A stretch of 64,000 nt of DNA from Calidifontibacter indicus (GTDB lineage Bacteria > Actinomycetota > Actinomycetes > Actinomycetales > Dermatophilaceae): assembly GCF_003386865.1 (NCBI RefSeq), contig NZ_QTUA01000001.1, forward strand, positions 3,463,700-3,527,699, given 5' to 3'. Within the stretch, counting starts at the first letter, position 1, and each line of letters opens with the position of its first letter. Below, piece after piece: positions 1 through 8,929 of the stretch. The notes beneath the pieces were generated by a model that searched no databases, had not been told where the DNA came from, and worked only from the letters and a program-made list of their open reading frames with translations. Position numbers and translations under genes: made by a program.

Positions 1-236
1 GGGGTGCCGACCGGGCCACCACCACCGGGCATCGGGCTGTAACCCGGCGCCGCGCCGTAGCCCTCGGATCCCTGCTGGCCGTACTGGTCGCCGTACTGCG
101 GCTGACCGTAGGGCTGGCCCTGCTGGCCGTACTGCGGCTGCTGACCCTGCTGGCCCTGCTGACCGTACGGGTCGTTGCCGCCAGAGTTGTTCGGGTCGTA
201 CGGCTGGTTCGGGTCGTTCTGGCCGTAGTTGCTCAT
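1..236 (-). CDS. Gly/Gln/Tyr/Pro-rich protein, N-terminal part (runs off the window)
   Basis: Only the first 78 codons are inside the window; the gene continues past the left edge. The visible part is low complexity, begins MSNYGQNDPNQPYD and carries repeated QYGQQGQ and PYGQ motifs. Such tails often precede a small membrane domain in actinobacterial proteins (RDD, DUF4190 or similar), but no such domain is visible here, so no function is assigned. The ATG is supported by an AGGAGGAG ribosome site about five bases upstream. In the 213 bases to rlmB I see only a TAGGCT hexamer (minus strand, near 305-310) and a short GACGTCGC repeat. Confidence 0.75.
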   Translation of the reverse strand, partial: MSNYGQNDPNQPYDPNNSGGNDPYGQQGQQGQQPQYGQQGQPYGQPQYGDQYGQQGSEGYGAAPGYSPMPGGGGPVGT

Positions 237-449
237 CTGTCTCCTCCTGCGCGACGTCGCGACGTCGCGGTCCACGTTGCCGGCCTGCCCGGCACTGCCC
301 ACCAGCCTAGGAGGCCGTCGGCAGCCCGCAGGCCGGCGAGCGTTTCGATTTCATGACACAGACGTGCCAAGGGCACCGACGAAGACGGGCACCGAACGGT
401 TCCCTCACCGTCCAAGTGACGAAACGTGAGCGGAGACGACCGGGCGCGG

Positions 450-1409
450 TCAGCGCGCGGCGCGCGAGGTGGCGATCTGGTAGAGCGTGACCGACGCGGC
501 GATGCCGGCGTTGAGCGACTCCACCGACGAACTCATCGGCACCGACACGATCTGATCGCAGGTCTCGCTGACGAGGCGGGACAGCCCCTTGCCCTCCGAC
601 CCGACGACGACCACCAGCGGCTCGGTCGACAGTTCCAGTTGCGGCAACTCCACGTCGCCGTCCATGTCGAGACCGATCACGAAGAAGCCGGCCTTGCGGA
701 AGTCCTCGAGGGTGCGGGTGAGGTTGCCGGCGAGCGCCACCGGGATGCGGGCCGCCGCCCCGGCGGACGTCTTCCAGGCCGAGGCGGTCATGCCGGCCGA
801 GCGGCGCTCGGGCACGATCACGCCGTGGCCGCCGAACGCGGCCACCGAACGGATGATCGCGCCGAGGTTGCGCGGGTCGGTGATGCCGTCGAGCGCGACG
901 ACCAGCGGGATGCCGGGGGCCTCGGGGTCGATGAGGTCGCTCGGGTGGGCGTAGTCGTACGGCGGGATCTGCAGGGCCAATCCCTGGTGGACGGCGCCGT
1001 CGGTCAACCGGTCGAGCTCGCCGCGCGGGGTCTCCAGGATCGGGATCGCCCGGTCGGCGGCCAGCTTCAGCGATTCCTTGACGCGGTCGTCGGAGTCGAT
1101 GCGACCGGCGACGTACATGGTGGTCGCGGGCACGTGCGCCCGCAGCGCCTCGACGACCGAGTTGCGGCCGGCGATCATCTCCGACGACGGCTTGCCGCGT
1201 CGGCTGCCACCGGAGCGCGAGCCGCCACCGGAGGTGCCACCGGAACGCTGGGCGTCCTTGTACGCCTTGTGGTTCGGCCGGTCGGCCGCCTTCGGCGTGG
1301 GGCCCTTGCCTTCGAGCCCGCGCCGGCGCTGCCCACCGCTGCCGACGACCATCCCCTTCTTCGAGCCGCTCTTGCGCACCGCGCCGCGGCGCTGGGAGTT
1401 GCCTGCCAT
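450..1409 (-). CDS. rlmB: 23S rRNA (guanosine-2'-O-)-methyltransferase RlmB, SpoU/TrmH family
   Basis: Predicted 319 aa. An N-terminal basic, Gly/Ser-rich extension of about 75 residues leads into the substrate-binding domain ([16 protein letters not shown]) and a SPOUT knot domain with the three family motifs [26 protein letters not shown] and [16 protein letters not shown]. The family transfers a methyl group from SAM to a guanosine ribose of 23S rRNA. The start is 4 bases after the cysS stop with AAGGA upstream, so cysS and rlmB form an operon, the same pairing as in mycobacteria. The reading frame stays open upstream, but that stretch overlaps cysS and is not conserved-looking. Confidence 0.93.
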   Translation of the reverse strand: MAGNSQRRGAVRKSGSKKGMVVGSGGQRRRGLEGKGPTPKAADRPNHKAYKDAQRSGGTSGGGSRSGGSRRGKPSSEMIAGRNSVVEALRAHVPATTMYVAGRIDSDDRVKESLKLAADRAIPILETPRGELDRLTDGAVHQGLALQIPPYDYAHPSDLIDPEAPGIPLVVALDGITDPRNLGAIIRSVAAFGGHGVIVPERRSAGMTASAWKTSAGAAARIPVALAGNLTRTLEDFRKAGFFVIGLDMDGDVELPQLELSTEPLVVVVGSEGKGLSRLVSETCDQIVSVPMSSSVESLNAGIAASVTLYQIATSRAAR

Positions 1410-1413
1410 GGGA

Positions 1414-2856
1414 TCAGTCCTTCGTCTGCTGGGCGGCGCGTTCGGCCGCCGACATAAGTGACCAGCGCGCACCGTCCGGGGTGTCCTCGACCACCACACC
1501 GGCGGCGGTCAGCTGGTCGCGGATCGCGTCCGCGGTCTGGAAGTCGCGCGAGGCCCGCGCCTGCTTCCGGGTGGCGAGCAACACCTCGACCACCTGACCG
1601 AGCGCGTCGTGCGACCGGTCGTTCCCCTCCGAACTCCATTGCGGGTCAAAGGGGTTGACGCCCAGCACCTCGGTCATCGCGACCACCTGCAGGGCGAGGT
1701 CGGCGGCGCGCTCGTCGTCGCCCTCGTCGAGGGCGGTGTTGCCCTCACGGATGGTTTCGAAGACGACCGACAGGGCGCCGGAGACGTTGAGGTCGTCATC
1801 CATCGCGGCCGCGAACGCCGCGGGCACGGTGACGAACTCCCCCGGCTCGGGCGGCTGCGGCAGCGCCCGCTCCAGGAAGGTCTCGAGGCGGTCGATCGTC
1901 GCCGACGCCTCCTCCAACGCTCCGTCGTGGTACTCGATGGTGGCGCGGTAGTTGACGGCGCTGAGGTAGTAACGCAGCGCCAGCGGGCGCACCTTCTTGG
2001 TGATCTCGCCGATCGCAAGGGTGTTGCCGAGCGACTTGCTCATCTTCTCGCCGCCGAGGGTGACCCACCCGTTGTGCAGCCAGTAGCGGGCGAAGCCCAA
2101 CCCGGCCGCACGCGACTGCGCCTGCTCGTTCTCGTGGTGCGGGAAGCGCAGGTCGATGCCGCCGCCGTGGATGTCGAACTCGTCGCCGAGCCAGCGCCGC
2201 GCCATCGCCGAGCACTCCAGGTGCCAGCCGGGGCGACCCGCACCGAAGGGCGTGGGCCAGCTCGCACTCTCCGGCTCGCCCGCCTTGTGTCCCTTCCAGA
2301 GCGCGAAGTCGCGCGGGTCGCGCTTGCCGCGCGGGTCGGCGTCGGCCGCCGCTTCCATGTCGTCGATCTTCTGCCGGGTCAGCGAGCCGTACTCGGGCCA
2401 GGAGCGCACGTCGAAGTAGACGTCGCCGCTGCCGTCCTCGGCGGCGTAGGCGTGACCCTTCTCGATGAGGATCTCCATCAGGTCGACCATGTCGGTGACG
2501 TGCCCGGTGGCGCGCGGTTCGTACGACGGACGCGCGACGCCGAGCAGGTCGAGGGCGTCGTTGGTCTCGCGCTCGTGCCGGTAGGACCACTCCTGCCAGG
2601 GCACGTCGTGCTCGGCCGACTTCGCCAGGATCTTGTCGTCGATGTCGGTGACATTGCGGACGAGCGTCACCCGGTAGCCGTGTCCGGTCTCGAGCCAGCG
2701 GCGCAGGATGTCGAACGCGACCGCGAACCGCACGTGGCCGATGTGCGGCGAACCCTGGGTGGTGAGTCCGCAGATGTACATGCCCACCTGGCCGGGGCGC
2801 ACGGGTTCGAAGGGGCGCAGCTCACCGGCTGCACTGTCGAAGAGCTGCAGAGTCAC
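1414..2856 (-). CDS. cysS: Cysteinyl-tRNA synthetase
   Basis: Predicted 480 aa class I synthetase that charges tRNA-Cys. The HIGH-type motif (GSPHIGHVR) lies near residue 38, the zinc-site segment HHENE near 240, and KMSKS ([10 protein letters not shown]) near 272. I place the start at GTG 2856 ([18 protein letters not shown]), which matches where family members begin. The frame is open to an ATG at 2970, but those 38 residues look non-coding. A TAGAAT hexamer ends seven bases before the GTG and there is no ribosome site, consistent with a leaderless transcript. It is followed at once by rlmB. Confidence 0.93.
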   Translation of the reverse strand: MTLQLFDSAAGELRPFEPVRPGQVGMYICGLTTQGSPHIGHVRFAVAFDILRRWLETGHGYRVTLVRNVTDIDDKILAKSAEHDVPWQEWSYRHERETNDALDLLGVARPSYEPRATGHVTDMVDLMEILIEKGHAYAAEDGSGDVYFDVRSWPEYGSLTRQKIDDMEAAADADPRGKRDPRDFALWKGHKAGEPESASWPTPFGAGRPGWHLECSAMARRWLGDEFDIHGGGIDLRFPHHENEQAQSRAAGLGFARYWLHNGWVTLGGEKMSKSLGNTLAIGEITKKVRPLALRYYLSAVNYRATIEYHDGALEEASATIDRLETFLERALPQPPEPGEFVTVPAAFAAAMDDDLNVSGALSVVFETIREGNTALDEGDDERAADLALQVVAMTEVLGVNPFDPQWSSEGNDRSHDALGQVVEVLLATRKQARASRDFQTADAIRDQLTAAGVVVEDTPDGARWSLMSAAERAAQQTKD

Positions 2857-2984
2857 ACGCGGGATTCTAACGGTGAACGCGGCCTCCCCCGACGTCACCG
2901 AAAGGTCACCGGGGATTCGCCCTCCTCCAAGGTTGTATGCAGGCTGTCGGGAAGACGCGGCCGTCTGCACCCAGGCTGCGGCCG

Positions 2985-3283
2985 CCGGCGTGCCGATGCG
3001 CGGCGGCTACGTCGACCGCTGCGGCCCGGGCACCCGCCAGCCGCTGCTGGTCATCTCGCCCTACGCCAAGTCGGACTTCGTCGACCACACCCAGACCGAC
3101 CAGTCCTCGGTCACCAAGTTCATCGAGGACAACTGGGGTCTCGGCCGCATCGGTGACGGCTCGATGGACGCCCAGGCCGGCTCGCTCGACAACATGCTGC
3201 ACCTGCCGAACCCGAAGGCGCCGCAGGTGATCCTGAACCCGTCGAACGGAACGGTGGTCTCGGCCTCTCGCAAGGTGAGCTGA
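2985..3283 (+). pseudogene. C-terminal remnant of a phosphoesterase (phospholipase C / acid phosphatase family)
   Basis: The frame encodes RQPLLVISPYAKSDFVDH, then SSVTKFIEDNWGLGRI and DAQAGSLDNML. This is the characteristic tail of the secreted PF04185 phosphoesterase family, which hydrolyses phosphate esters outside the cell. Those enzymes are about 400-550 aa; only about 95 residues remain, with no catalytic N-terminal part, no signal peptide and no credible start. Upstream sequence is cysS and its promoter on the other strand, so the 5' portion was deleted. I call it a decayed fragment. The 5' boundary is approximate because similarity fades gradually. Confidence 0.8.
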
Positions 3284-3306
3284 CCGGAGCCTGGCCGCCC
3301 GGGCCA

Positions 3307-3356
3307 CGAAAGTTTGCTGATTTGAGCACTTCCGTCGCGTGTCGCACACACTTTCG
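3307..3356. repeat. Intergenic element with CGAAAGT / ACTTTCG ends
   Basis: A stretch of about 50 bases opens with CGAAAGTTTGC and closes with ACACACTTTCG, giving 7-bp terminal inverted repeats. The left end matches CGAAAGTTTGCG in the larger element at 10799-10890, which suggests a shared family. It sits between the phosphoesterase remnant and a terminator. Confidence 0.4.
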
Positions 3357-3381
3357 GGGAGGGTGACACAGTCGGCGCTGA

Positions 3382-3434
3382 CCGAATACGAACGAACCCC
3401 GCCGGACTTCCCGGCGGGGTTCGTTCGTATTCGG
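3382..3434. terminator. Strong bidirectional hairpin
   Basis: A perfect 24-bp inverted repeat (CCGAATACGAACGAACC... and its complement) with loop ACTTC. It lies 7 bases past the stop of the minus-strand metallo-hydrolase gene and downstream of the plus-strand pseudogene, so it can end transcripts from both sides. Confidence 0.85.
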
Positions 3435-3441
3435 TTGTGGC

Positions 3442-4095
3442 TCAGGCGCCTTCGGGGCGCTCCCAGCCGTCCTGCCCGGCGGCCTCTTCGCCGATCGTGG
3501 TCGAGTCGCCGTGTCCGGTGAAGACGACCGTGTCGGCCGGCAGCGCGAACAGCTTGGTGCGGATCGAGGCGGTGATCGTGTCGTAGCTGCTGAACGACCG
3601 CCCGGTCGCGCCGGGGCCGCCCTGGAAAAGGGTGTCTCCGGTGAGCACGGCCCCGAGTTCGGGGATGCGGAAGCAGACCGCGCCCGGGCTGTGGCCCGGG
3701 GTGTGGATCACCTCGAGGTGCACCTCGCCGACCTCGAAGCGGTCGCCGTCGGCGAGTTCCCGGTCGGGGGCGACGTCGTGCACGCGGTCCCACAACATGC
3801 GGTCGGCGGGGTGCAGGTAGGTCGGGGCACCCGTCGCCTGCGCGACCTCCCGGACGGCGGTGATGTGGTCGTCGTGGCCGTGCGTGCTGAGCACCGCGAC
3901 GACCTTGCGGTCGCCGATCGCCTCGAGGATCGGGGCGGCCGTGTGGGCGGCGTCGACGACGATGCACTGGGCGTCGTCACCGACGATCCAGACGTTGTTG
4001 TCGACGTCCCAGGTGCCGCCGTCGAGGCTGAAGGTGCCCGAGGTGACGACCCGTTCGAGCTTCGTGTCGCCTTGTCCGGCAACCACTTCGGCCAT
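3442..4095 (-). CDS. Metallo-beta-lactamase-fold hydrolase, glyoxalase II-like
   Basis: Predicted 217 aa. The metal-binding motif THGHDDH lies near residue 70, followed by TPGHSPG, LTGDTLFQGGPG and a C-terminal FTGHGDST, the full MBL histidine/aspartate set. The start shares one base with the mscR stop (TGATG), so the two are translationally coupled. Mycobacteria have the same pair (Rv2259-Rv2260). The likely role is hydrolysis of a mycothiol thioester or S-acyl product formed by the dehydrogenase; this comes from context and family, not from a specific residue. Confidence 0.88.
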   Translation of the reverse strand: MAEVVAGQGDTKLERVVTSGTFSLDGGTWDVDNNVWIVGDDAQCIVVDAAHTAAPILEAIGDRKVVAVLSTHGHDDHITAVREVAQATGAPTYLHPADRMLWDRVHDVAPDRELADGDRFEVGEVHLEVIHTPGHSPGAVCFRIPELGAVLTGDTLFQGGPGATGRSFSSYDTITASIRTKLFALPADTVVFTGHGDSTTIGEEAAGQDGWERPEGA

Positions 4096-5192
4096 CAGGC
4101 CTGCTCCCCGATCACGACGACGGAGCGCAGCACGTCGCCCTTGTGCATCTTGTCGAAGGCCGACTCGAGGTCGTTCAGCGAGATCTTCTCGGTGACGAAC
4201 GCGTCGAGGTCGAACCGGCCCTGCCGGTAGAGGTCGATGAGCATCGGGAAGTCGCGCGAGGGCAGGCAGTCGCCGTACCAACTCGACTTCAGCGACCCGC
4301 CGCGTCCGAACACCTCGATGAGCGGCAGCTCGATCTTCGTGTCGGGGGTGGGCACACCGACCAGCACGACGGTGCCGGCCAGGTCGCGCGCGTAGAACGC
4401 CTGCTCGTAGGTCTCCGGACGGCCGACGGCATCTACCACGACGTCGGCGCCGAAGCCGCCGGTGAGTTCGCGGATGGCCTCCACGGCGTCCTGGCTCTTG
4501 GAGTTGACGGTGTGGGTGGCGCCGAAGGTCTTGGCCTGCTCCAGCTTCCGGTCGTCGACGTCGACGGCGATGATCGTGGTCGCACCGGCTACCTGTGCGC
4601 CGGCGATCGCGGCGTTGCCGACGCCACCACAGCCGATGACGGCGACCGAGTCGCCGCGCCCGACCTGGCCGGTGTTGACGGCGGCACCGAAGCCGGCCAT
4701 CACGCCGCAGCCGAGCAGGCCGGCCGCCGCGGCGGACGCCGACTCGTCGACCTTGGTGCACTGACCGGCGGCGACGAGCGTCTTCTCGATGAACGCGCCG
4801 ATGCCGAGCGCCGGCGACAGCTCGGTGCCGTCGGTCAGGGTCATCTTCTGCGTGGCGTTGGCGGTGTTGAAGCAGTACCAAGGCTTGCCCTTGGCGCAGG
4901 CGCGGCACTGCCCGCAGACCGCACGCCAGTTGAGGATCACGAAGTCGCCGGGGGCGACCTCGGTGACGCCCTCGCCGACGGCCTCCACGCGTCCGGCCGC
5001 CTCGTGGCCGAGCAGGAACGGGAACTCGTCGTTGATGCCGCCCTCGCGGTAGTGCAGGTCGGTGTGGCACACCCCGCACGCCTCGATCGCGACGACCGCC
5101 TCACCGGGGCCGGGATCGGGAACGACGATGTCGACGACTTCGGTGGGTGCGCCCTTGGCGCGGGCGATGACGCCCTGGACGGTCTGCGGCAT
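4095..5192 (-). CDS. mscR: Mycothiol-dependent formaldehyde dehydrogenase / S-nitrosomycothiol reductase
   Basis: Predicted 365 aa zinc-dependent medium-chain alcohol dehydrogenase, class III-like. Visible features are the catalytic zinc site ([22 protein letters not shown]), the structural zinc cysteines ([16 protein letters not shown]) and the NAD-binding GCGGVGNAA with VDVDD. I recall it as closely similar to M. tuberculosis MscR/AdhE2. The enzyme oxidises S-hydroxymethylmycothiol and reduces S-nitrosomycothiol. ATG 5192 has GAGGAGG five bases upstream; the frame extends 13 codons further without support. Mycothiol synthesis genes mshA and mshD are also in this window. Confidence 0.92.
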   Translation of the reverse strand: MPQTVQGVIARAKGAPTEVVDIVVPDPGPGEAVVAIEACGVCHTDLHYREGGINDEFPFLLGHEAAGRVEAVGEGVTEVAPGDFVILNWRAVCGQCRACAKGKPWYCFNTANATQKMTLTDGTELSPALGIGAFIEKTLVAAGQCTKVDESASAAAAGLLGCGVMAGFGAAVNTGQVGRGDSVAVIGCGGVGNAAIAGAQVAGATTIIAVDVDDRKLEQAKTFGATHTVNSKSQDAVEAIRELTGGFGADVVVDAVGRPETYEQAFYARDLAGTVVLVGVPTPDTKIELPLIEVFGRGGSLKSSWYGDCLPSRDFPMLIDLYRQGRFDLDAFVTEKISLNDLESAFDKMHKGDVLRSVVVIGEQA

Positions 5193-5259
5193 TGCGGCCT
5201 CCTCGGGACGAATTTTCTGGCTCGTGCCCACCCTACGAAGGTGCGCCGAGCAACGAGAC

Positions 5260-5294
5260 GGCGGCCCGATCTCCGGGATGGAGATCGGGCCGCC
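5260..5294. terminator. Rho-independent terminator hairpin after the LpqE-like gene
   Basis: A perfect 15-bp stem (GGCGGCCCGATCTCC and complement) with loop GGGAT, downstream of the minus-strand lipoprotein gene and just upstream of mscR. GAGCAACGA at 5248 and TCGTTGCTC at 5302 can extend the fold as an outer stem. Confidence 0.75.
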
Positions 5295-5300
5295 GACGCG

Positions 5301-5330
5301 TTCGTTGCTCAGTGGTTCGTTGCTCAGTGG
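5301..5330. repeat. Perfect 15-bp tandem duplication over a stop codon
   Basis: TTCGTTGCTCAGTGG occurs twice with no spacer. The second copy contains the stop codon of the LpqE-like gene (5324-5326); the first lies in its 3' untranslated region. It looks like a recent slippage duplication. Confidence 0.85.
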
Positions 5331-5878
5331 CCTTCGGCGCTGGGCTTGGACTCGTCGGTGCGGCTGCCGGGGTGGTCGGCCGTCGCGCTGCCGTAGGGAG
5401 CCTGGTCGAGCACGACCGGAACGGACACCTGCTTGCTGCCGCCGTCGGCGGTGGCGAAGGTGACCGGCAACTGCTCGCCCGGGGCGACCGGAGTCGCGGC
5501 GACCTGCACCGGCGGCACCGTGGCGGTGCCGTCGCCGCTGGGCTTGCCGTCGAGGCGCACCGACTGCAGCGCCGGAATCGTGATCGTGGTGGCCGAACCG
5601 CCCTGCGGGGTGACGACCAGCTTCGCCGGGGACGTGCCGTTGTTGGTGGCGAGCCCCTGCATCGAACCCTTCTGGCCCTTGCCCGCGGACACGACGAGAA
5701 CGTTGGTGATCTTCACCGAACCAACCGTCGCGATGTTGCCGTCGGCCGCCACGTACTGCATGTCGGTCGTCGGGTCACTGAAGTAGAAGCAACCGGTCAG
5801 CGTGGTCGAGGCGACGCCGGCGACAAGCATCGCTCCAGCGCCACGGCGGACGGCCTGCCGGGAAGTCACACGTCGCAT
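5324..5878 (-). CDS. LpqE-like lipoprotein
   Basis: Predicted 184 aa. The N-terminus [16 protein letters not shown] with a short hydrophobic stretch ends in the lipobox LTGC, so the protein should be lipid-anchored outside the membrane. The mature part is beta-rich and carries the [12 protein letters not shown] segment seen in copper-chaperone/DUF461-like lipoproteins. It is divergent from carD, the position lpqE (Rv3584) holds in mycobacteria. I assign it by this placement and overall form; ligand unknown. The start at ATG 5878 gives a normal signal peptide, while the frame extends 23 codons further without one. Confidence 0.75.
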   Translation of the reverse strand: MRRVTSRQAVRRGAGAMLVAGVASTTLTGCFYFSDPTTDMQYVAADGNIATVGSVKITNVLVVSAGKGQKGSMQGLATNNGTSPAKLVVTPQGGSATTITIPALQSVRLDGKPSGDGTATVPPVQVAATPVAPGEQLPVTFATADGGSKQVSVPVVLDQAPYGSATADHPGSRTDESKPSAEGH

Positions 5879-6078
5879 CACACCCCGGATGGTACCGGTC
5901 GCCGGACCGTCGTGGACCCCTGCCCCACACAACCGCGCGCGCACCACAGCCGGGCGCCGATGTCAACCCCTCATCCACCCCGGTGGAGGGGGCCCGCGCG
6001 CCGCTGACCAGCACAAACGGTTTCTGTGACCCCGACCACCCGTGGTATCCTGGTGTTCGCGAAAGGGGCACACAACAC

Positions 6079-6561
6079 ATGGTTTTCAAGGTCGGCGAGA
6101 CGGTCGTTTACCCGCACCACGGGGCGGCGCTCATCGAAGAGATCAAGGTCCGAACGATCAAGGGCGTGGAGAAGCAGTACCTCGTCCTGAAGGTGGCCCA
6201 AGGCGACCTCACGATCGAGGTTCCGGCGGAGAACTGCGATCTGGTCGGCGTCCGCGACGTCGTCGGCAAGGAGGGCCTCGACCGCGTGTTCGAGGTGCTG
6301 CGCGCAGACCACACCGAGGAACCCACCAACTGGTCGCGCCGCTACAAGGCGAACCTGGAGAAGCTCGCGTCCGGTGACGTGATCAAGGTCGCCGAGGTCG
6401 TCCGCGACCTGTGGCGCCGCGATCAAGACCGCGGTTTGTCGGCCGGCGAGAAGCGGATGCTGGCCAAGGCGCGCCAGATCCTCGTGTCGGAGTTGGCGCT
6501 CGCCGAGCACACCAACGAAGACACCGCCGAGGCCACGCTCGACGAGGTTCTCGCGTCCTGA
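6079..6561 (+). CDS. carD: CarD family RNA polymerase-binding transcription regulator
   Basis: Predicted 160 aa. The Tudor-like RNA polymerase-interaction domain begins [17 protein letters not shown], and the helical DNA-binding domain follows with [18 protein letters not shown]. CarD binds the polymerase beta subunit and stabilises open complexes, notably at rRNA promoters. ATG 6079 matches the family start exactly; GAAAGGGG lies upstream. A possible promoter is TGTGAC at 6025 with TATCCT at 6046. ispDF follows after 14 bases, as in many actinobacteria, but a hairpin intervenes (6579-6611). Confidence 0.95.
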   Translation: MVFKVGETVVYPHHGAALIEEIKVRTIKGVEKQYLVLKVAQGDLTIEVPAENCDLVGVRDVVGKEGLDRVFEVLRADHTEEPTNWSRRYKANLEKLASGDVIKVAEVVRDLWRRDQDRGLSAGEKRMLAKARQILVSELALAEHTNEDTAEATLDEVLAS

Positions 6562-6575
6562 GTCACGCAACAGAC

Positions 6576-7808
6576 ATGAACGACGCCCACGGAGTTTCCG
6601 TGGGCGTCGTTGTCGTCGCCGCGGGCATGGGCACCCGCCTCGCTGCGGGCATCCCGAAGGCGCTGGTCGAGATCGGCGGCGAGCCGTTGGTCGTGCACGC
6701 GCTGCGCTCGGTGCGGGCCGTCGGCCGCGTGCGCCAGGTCGTGGTCGTGGTGCCGGCCGGTCATCGGGCTGAGTTCGCCGGCGTGCTCGGCGACATGGTG
6801 GGAGATGTTCTGCTCATCGACGGCGGCGCCGAGCGCACCGACTCCGTCGCCGCAGGTCTGCGCGCGCTCGCGCCGGACGTCGAGATCGTGCTGGTGCACG
6901 ATGCCGCCCGGGCGCTCGCCCCGGCGACGCTGTTCGATGCCGTCATCGACGCGGTGCTCGACGGCGCCGACGCGGTGGTGCCCGGGCTGGCCGTCGTCGA
7001 CACGGTCAAGCAGGTCGACGGCGGCGGCACCGTCGTGGCCACTCCCGACCGTTCGTCGTTGCGCGCGGTGCAGACCCCGCAGGGTTTCCGCCGCTCGGCC
7101 CTCGACGCCGCGCACGCCCACGGGCTGCAGGCTACCGACGACGCCGCTCTGGTCGAGGCCGACGGCGGACGTGTCGTGGTGGTGCCCGGGCATCCCGCCG
7201 CCCTCAAGGTGACGGTGCCGGCCGATCTGGACGCCGCGCGGCGCCTGCTGGCGCCGTCCGAGAGCACCGAGTCGGAGGACACCGAACCGGAGAACGCCGA
7301 ACCGGAGAACACCGAACCGGAGGATTCAATGCTCTTGCCGCGCACCGGGATCGGCGTCGACGTGCACGCGTACGCCGACGACGACCGCACGCTCTCGCTC
7401 GCCTGCCTGACCTGGCCGGGCGAGCGCGGGATCGAGGGCCACTCCGACGGCGACGTCGCGGCGCACGCCGTGTGTGACGCGCTCTTGTCGGCGGCCGGTC
7501 TCGGCGACCTGGGCACGCAGTTCGGGGTCGACCGTCCGGAGATGAAGGGTGCGACCGGCGCCGCGATGTTGGCCGACGTCGTCCGCACCCTTGCCGCGGC
7601 CGGTTGGCGCATCGGCAATGTGAGCGTGCAGATCGTCGGCAACTCCCCCAAGGTGGGTCCGCGCCGTGAGGAGGCCCAGCAGGCCATGTCGGCCGCGCTC
7701 GGTGGAGTGCCGGTCTCGGTGTCGGCCACCACCACCGACCACCTCGGCTTCCTCGGACGCGGCGAGGGCATCGGCGCGATCGCCAATGCCCTCGTCACAA
7801 AGAACTAG
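6576..7808 (+). CDS. ispDF: Bifunctional IspD/IspF, MEP isoprenoid pathway
   Basis: Predicted 410 aa. Residues 1-230 are 2-C-methyl-D-erythritol 4-phosphate cytidylyltransferase ([31 protein letters not shown]). Residues 252-410 are 2-C-methyl-D-erythritol 2,4-cyclodiphosphate synthase (GIGVDVHAY with the metal-binding Asp/His, [20 protein letters not shown]). They are joined by an acidic linker of EPEN repeats. The family catalyses two non-consecutive MEP pathway steps. An internal ATG at 7329 has GGAGG five bases upstream, so IspF may also be made alone. Starts at ATG 6576 (chosen) or GTG 6600 (with GGAG at 6591) are both possible. Confidence 0.93.
   Translation: MNDAHGVSVGVVVVAAGMGTRLAAGIPKALVEIGGEPLVVHALRSVRAVGRVRQVVVVVPAGHRAEFAGVLGDMVGDVLLIDGGAERTDSVAAGLRALAPDVEIVLVHDAARALAPATLFDAVIDAVLDGADAVVPGLAVVDTVKQVDGGGTVVATPDRSSLRAVQTPQGFRRSALDAAHAHGLQATDDAALVEADGGRVVVVPGHPAALKVTVPADLDAARRLLAPSESTESEDTEPENAEPENTEPEDSMLLPRTGIGVDVHAYADDDRTLSLACLTWPGERGIEGHSDGDVAAHAVCDALLSAAGLGDLGTQFGVDRPEMKGATGAAMLADVVRTLAAAGWRIGNVSVQIVGNSPKVGPRREEAQQAMSAALGGVPVSVSATTTDHLGFLGRGEGIGAIANALVTKN
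6579..6611. other. Perfect hairpin covering the ispDF start region
   Basis: AACGACGCCCACGGA and its exact complement form a 15-bp stem with loop GTT, starting right after the first ATG of ispDF and 18 bases after the carD stop. It could attenuate or end carD transcription, or gate ispDF translation. Confidence 0.65.
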
Positions 7809-7841
7809 AGCCAGAACCAGCCAGAACCAGACGCTCCAACC

Positions 7842-7914
7842 CGCAAACGCTGCAGTCCCCTGCAGACGCTGCTGTTGCAACAGCAGCACCTGCAGGCGAG
7901 CGCAGCGTCTGCGG
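7842..7914. repeat. 73-bp intergenic element with terminal inverted repeats
   Basis: The ends are CCGCAAACGCTGC and GCAGCGTCTGCGG (one mismatch as inverted repeats). The centre is a perfect 20-bp palindrome, GCTGCTGTTGCAACAGCAGC at 7868-7887. The CGCAAACGCTGC end recurs at 36897. It lies downstream of ispDF, before a terminator. Confidence 0.55.
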
Positions 7915-7973
7915 TAAGTATCTGCCGGCGGTGGCTCTCCGGTGACCACAGCGACAGGCTCACGCAGGCGGGA

Positions 7974-8022
7974 CGGCTGAGGCCCCCAGCAGGAACGGAG
8001 TGACTGCTGGGGGCCTCAGCCG
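7974..8022. terminator. Terminator between ispDF and phoU (convergent)
   Basis: An 18-bp perfect stem (CGGCTGAGGCCCCCAGCA and complement) with a 13-base loop between the convergent ispDF and phoU genes, about 20 bases from the phoU stop. Confidence 0.75.
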
Positions 8023-8041
8023 AAGGAGCCTGCCAAAGGAA

Positions 8042-8707
8042 CTATCGGCTGAGACCCTCGTCCGGATCGCCGTAGCGGCCGGTGACCAAGTAGACGATGC
8101 GGTTGGCGACGGCCACCGCGTGGTCGCCGAAGCGCTCGTAGTAGCGCGAGAGCAGGGTGATGTCGACCGCGGTCTCGGTCGGGTGGTCCCAGCGCTCGGA
8201 GTGCAGGGCCTGGAAGATCTGGCGGTGCAGTTCGTCCATCTTCTCGTCGGCCTGCTGGATGGCGAGGGCGGCGTGGACGTCCTTGCTGTCGATGGCCTCA
8301 CCGGTCTTGGCGGCGAGGTCGATCGCGCACTCGGACATCGCGGTGATGTGCGGCAGCACCTCGGCGGGCACGGCCCGGTTGGGGTAGCGCATCCGCGCGA
8401 TCTTGGCGATGTGGCGGGCGAGGTCGCCCATGCGCTCGATGTCGGAGGCCATGTGCATGGCGGTGACGACCATGCGCAGGTCGGTGGCGACCGGCTGCTG
8501 GCGGGCGAGGAGGTCGACGGAGAGGTCGTCGACCTGGCGGCGCACCTGGTCGATGTCGTCGTCGGCAGCGATGACACTCTCGGCGATCCCGAGGTCGGCG
8601 TTCACCAGCGCCTCGGTGGCGCGCTTCATCGCCGTGCCGACCATGCCGGTCATGGCCACCAGCTGGTCGGAGACACGATCGAGATCGTCGTGGAAGGCGT
8701 TACGCAT
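8042..8707 (-). CDS. phoU: Phosphate signalling regulator PhoU
   Basis: Predicted 221 aa all-helical protein with two PhoU repeats, each with the metal-cluster signature: MASDIERMGDLARHIA near residue 90 and SRYYERFGDHAVAVANR near 195. PhoU links the Pst transporter to the sensor kinase and represses the phosphate regulon when phosphate is plentiful. ATG 8707 (MRNAFHDDLDRV) is the usual family start and AAGGA lies upstream; the frame extends 22 codons further. It is divergent from senX3-regX3, with a PHO-box-like array between them. Confidence 0.95.
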   Translation of the reverse strand: MRNAFHDDLDRVSDQLVAMTGMVGTAMKRATEALVNADLGIAESVIAADDDIDQVRRQVDDLSVDLLARQQPVATDLRMVVTAMHMASDIERMGDLARHIAKIARMRYPNRAVPAEVLPHITAMSECAIDLAAKTGEAIDSKDVHAALAIQQADEKMDELHRQIFQALHSERWDHPTETAVDITLLSRYYERFGDHAVAVANRIVYLVTGRYGDPDEGLSR

Positions 8708-8813
8708 GCGTGGATCGTCCTTGCTTCGTGGGTGGTTCCCCGGATGTCTTCGAGGCACCTGTCGGTCTGTCATTCTGCCGCAGATCCGTCAGTGCCGAGC
8801 TGAGGTTCGCAGG

Positions 8814-8846
8814 CTGCGATGAACACCTTCGAACGCGAAGGTGAAC
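8814..8846 (-). promoter_or_regulatory. PHO box: three 11-bp direct-repeat units
   Basis: Read on the minus strand, three contiguous 11-mers are GTTCACCTTCG, CGTTCGAAGGT and GTTCATCGCAG. The first fits the actinobacterial PhoP/RegX3 direct-repeat pattern GTTCACC plus four bases; the third is a close variant. The site lies between divergent phoU and senX3, matching the known autoregulatory layout of this system. Confidence 0.65.
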
Positions 8847-8929
8847 GGCAGATAGACCGCAGTCGTACCCCCGTCGCGGCTGGCTCACCGGGCGCGGCGG
8901 GTCTGTGCGACCCGCGTACATTGAGCCGC

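Noticed and set aside
2708..3283. Intact 191-codon gene starting at 2708
   Set aside because: Only the last 95 codons resemble a protein family; the first part is antisense to cysS.
3442..5079. Fusion of the metallo-hydrolase to an upstream open frame (545 codons)
   Set aside because: The extra N-terminal part is the wrong frame of mscR; the real start is the ATG at 4095 overlapping the mscR stop.
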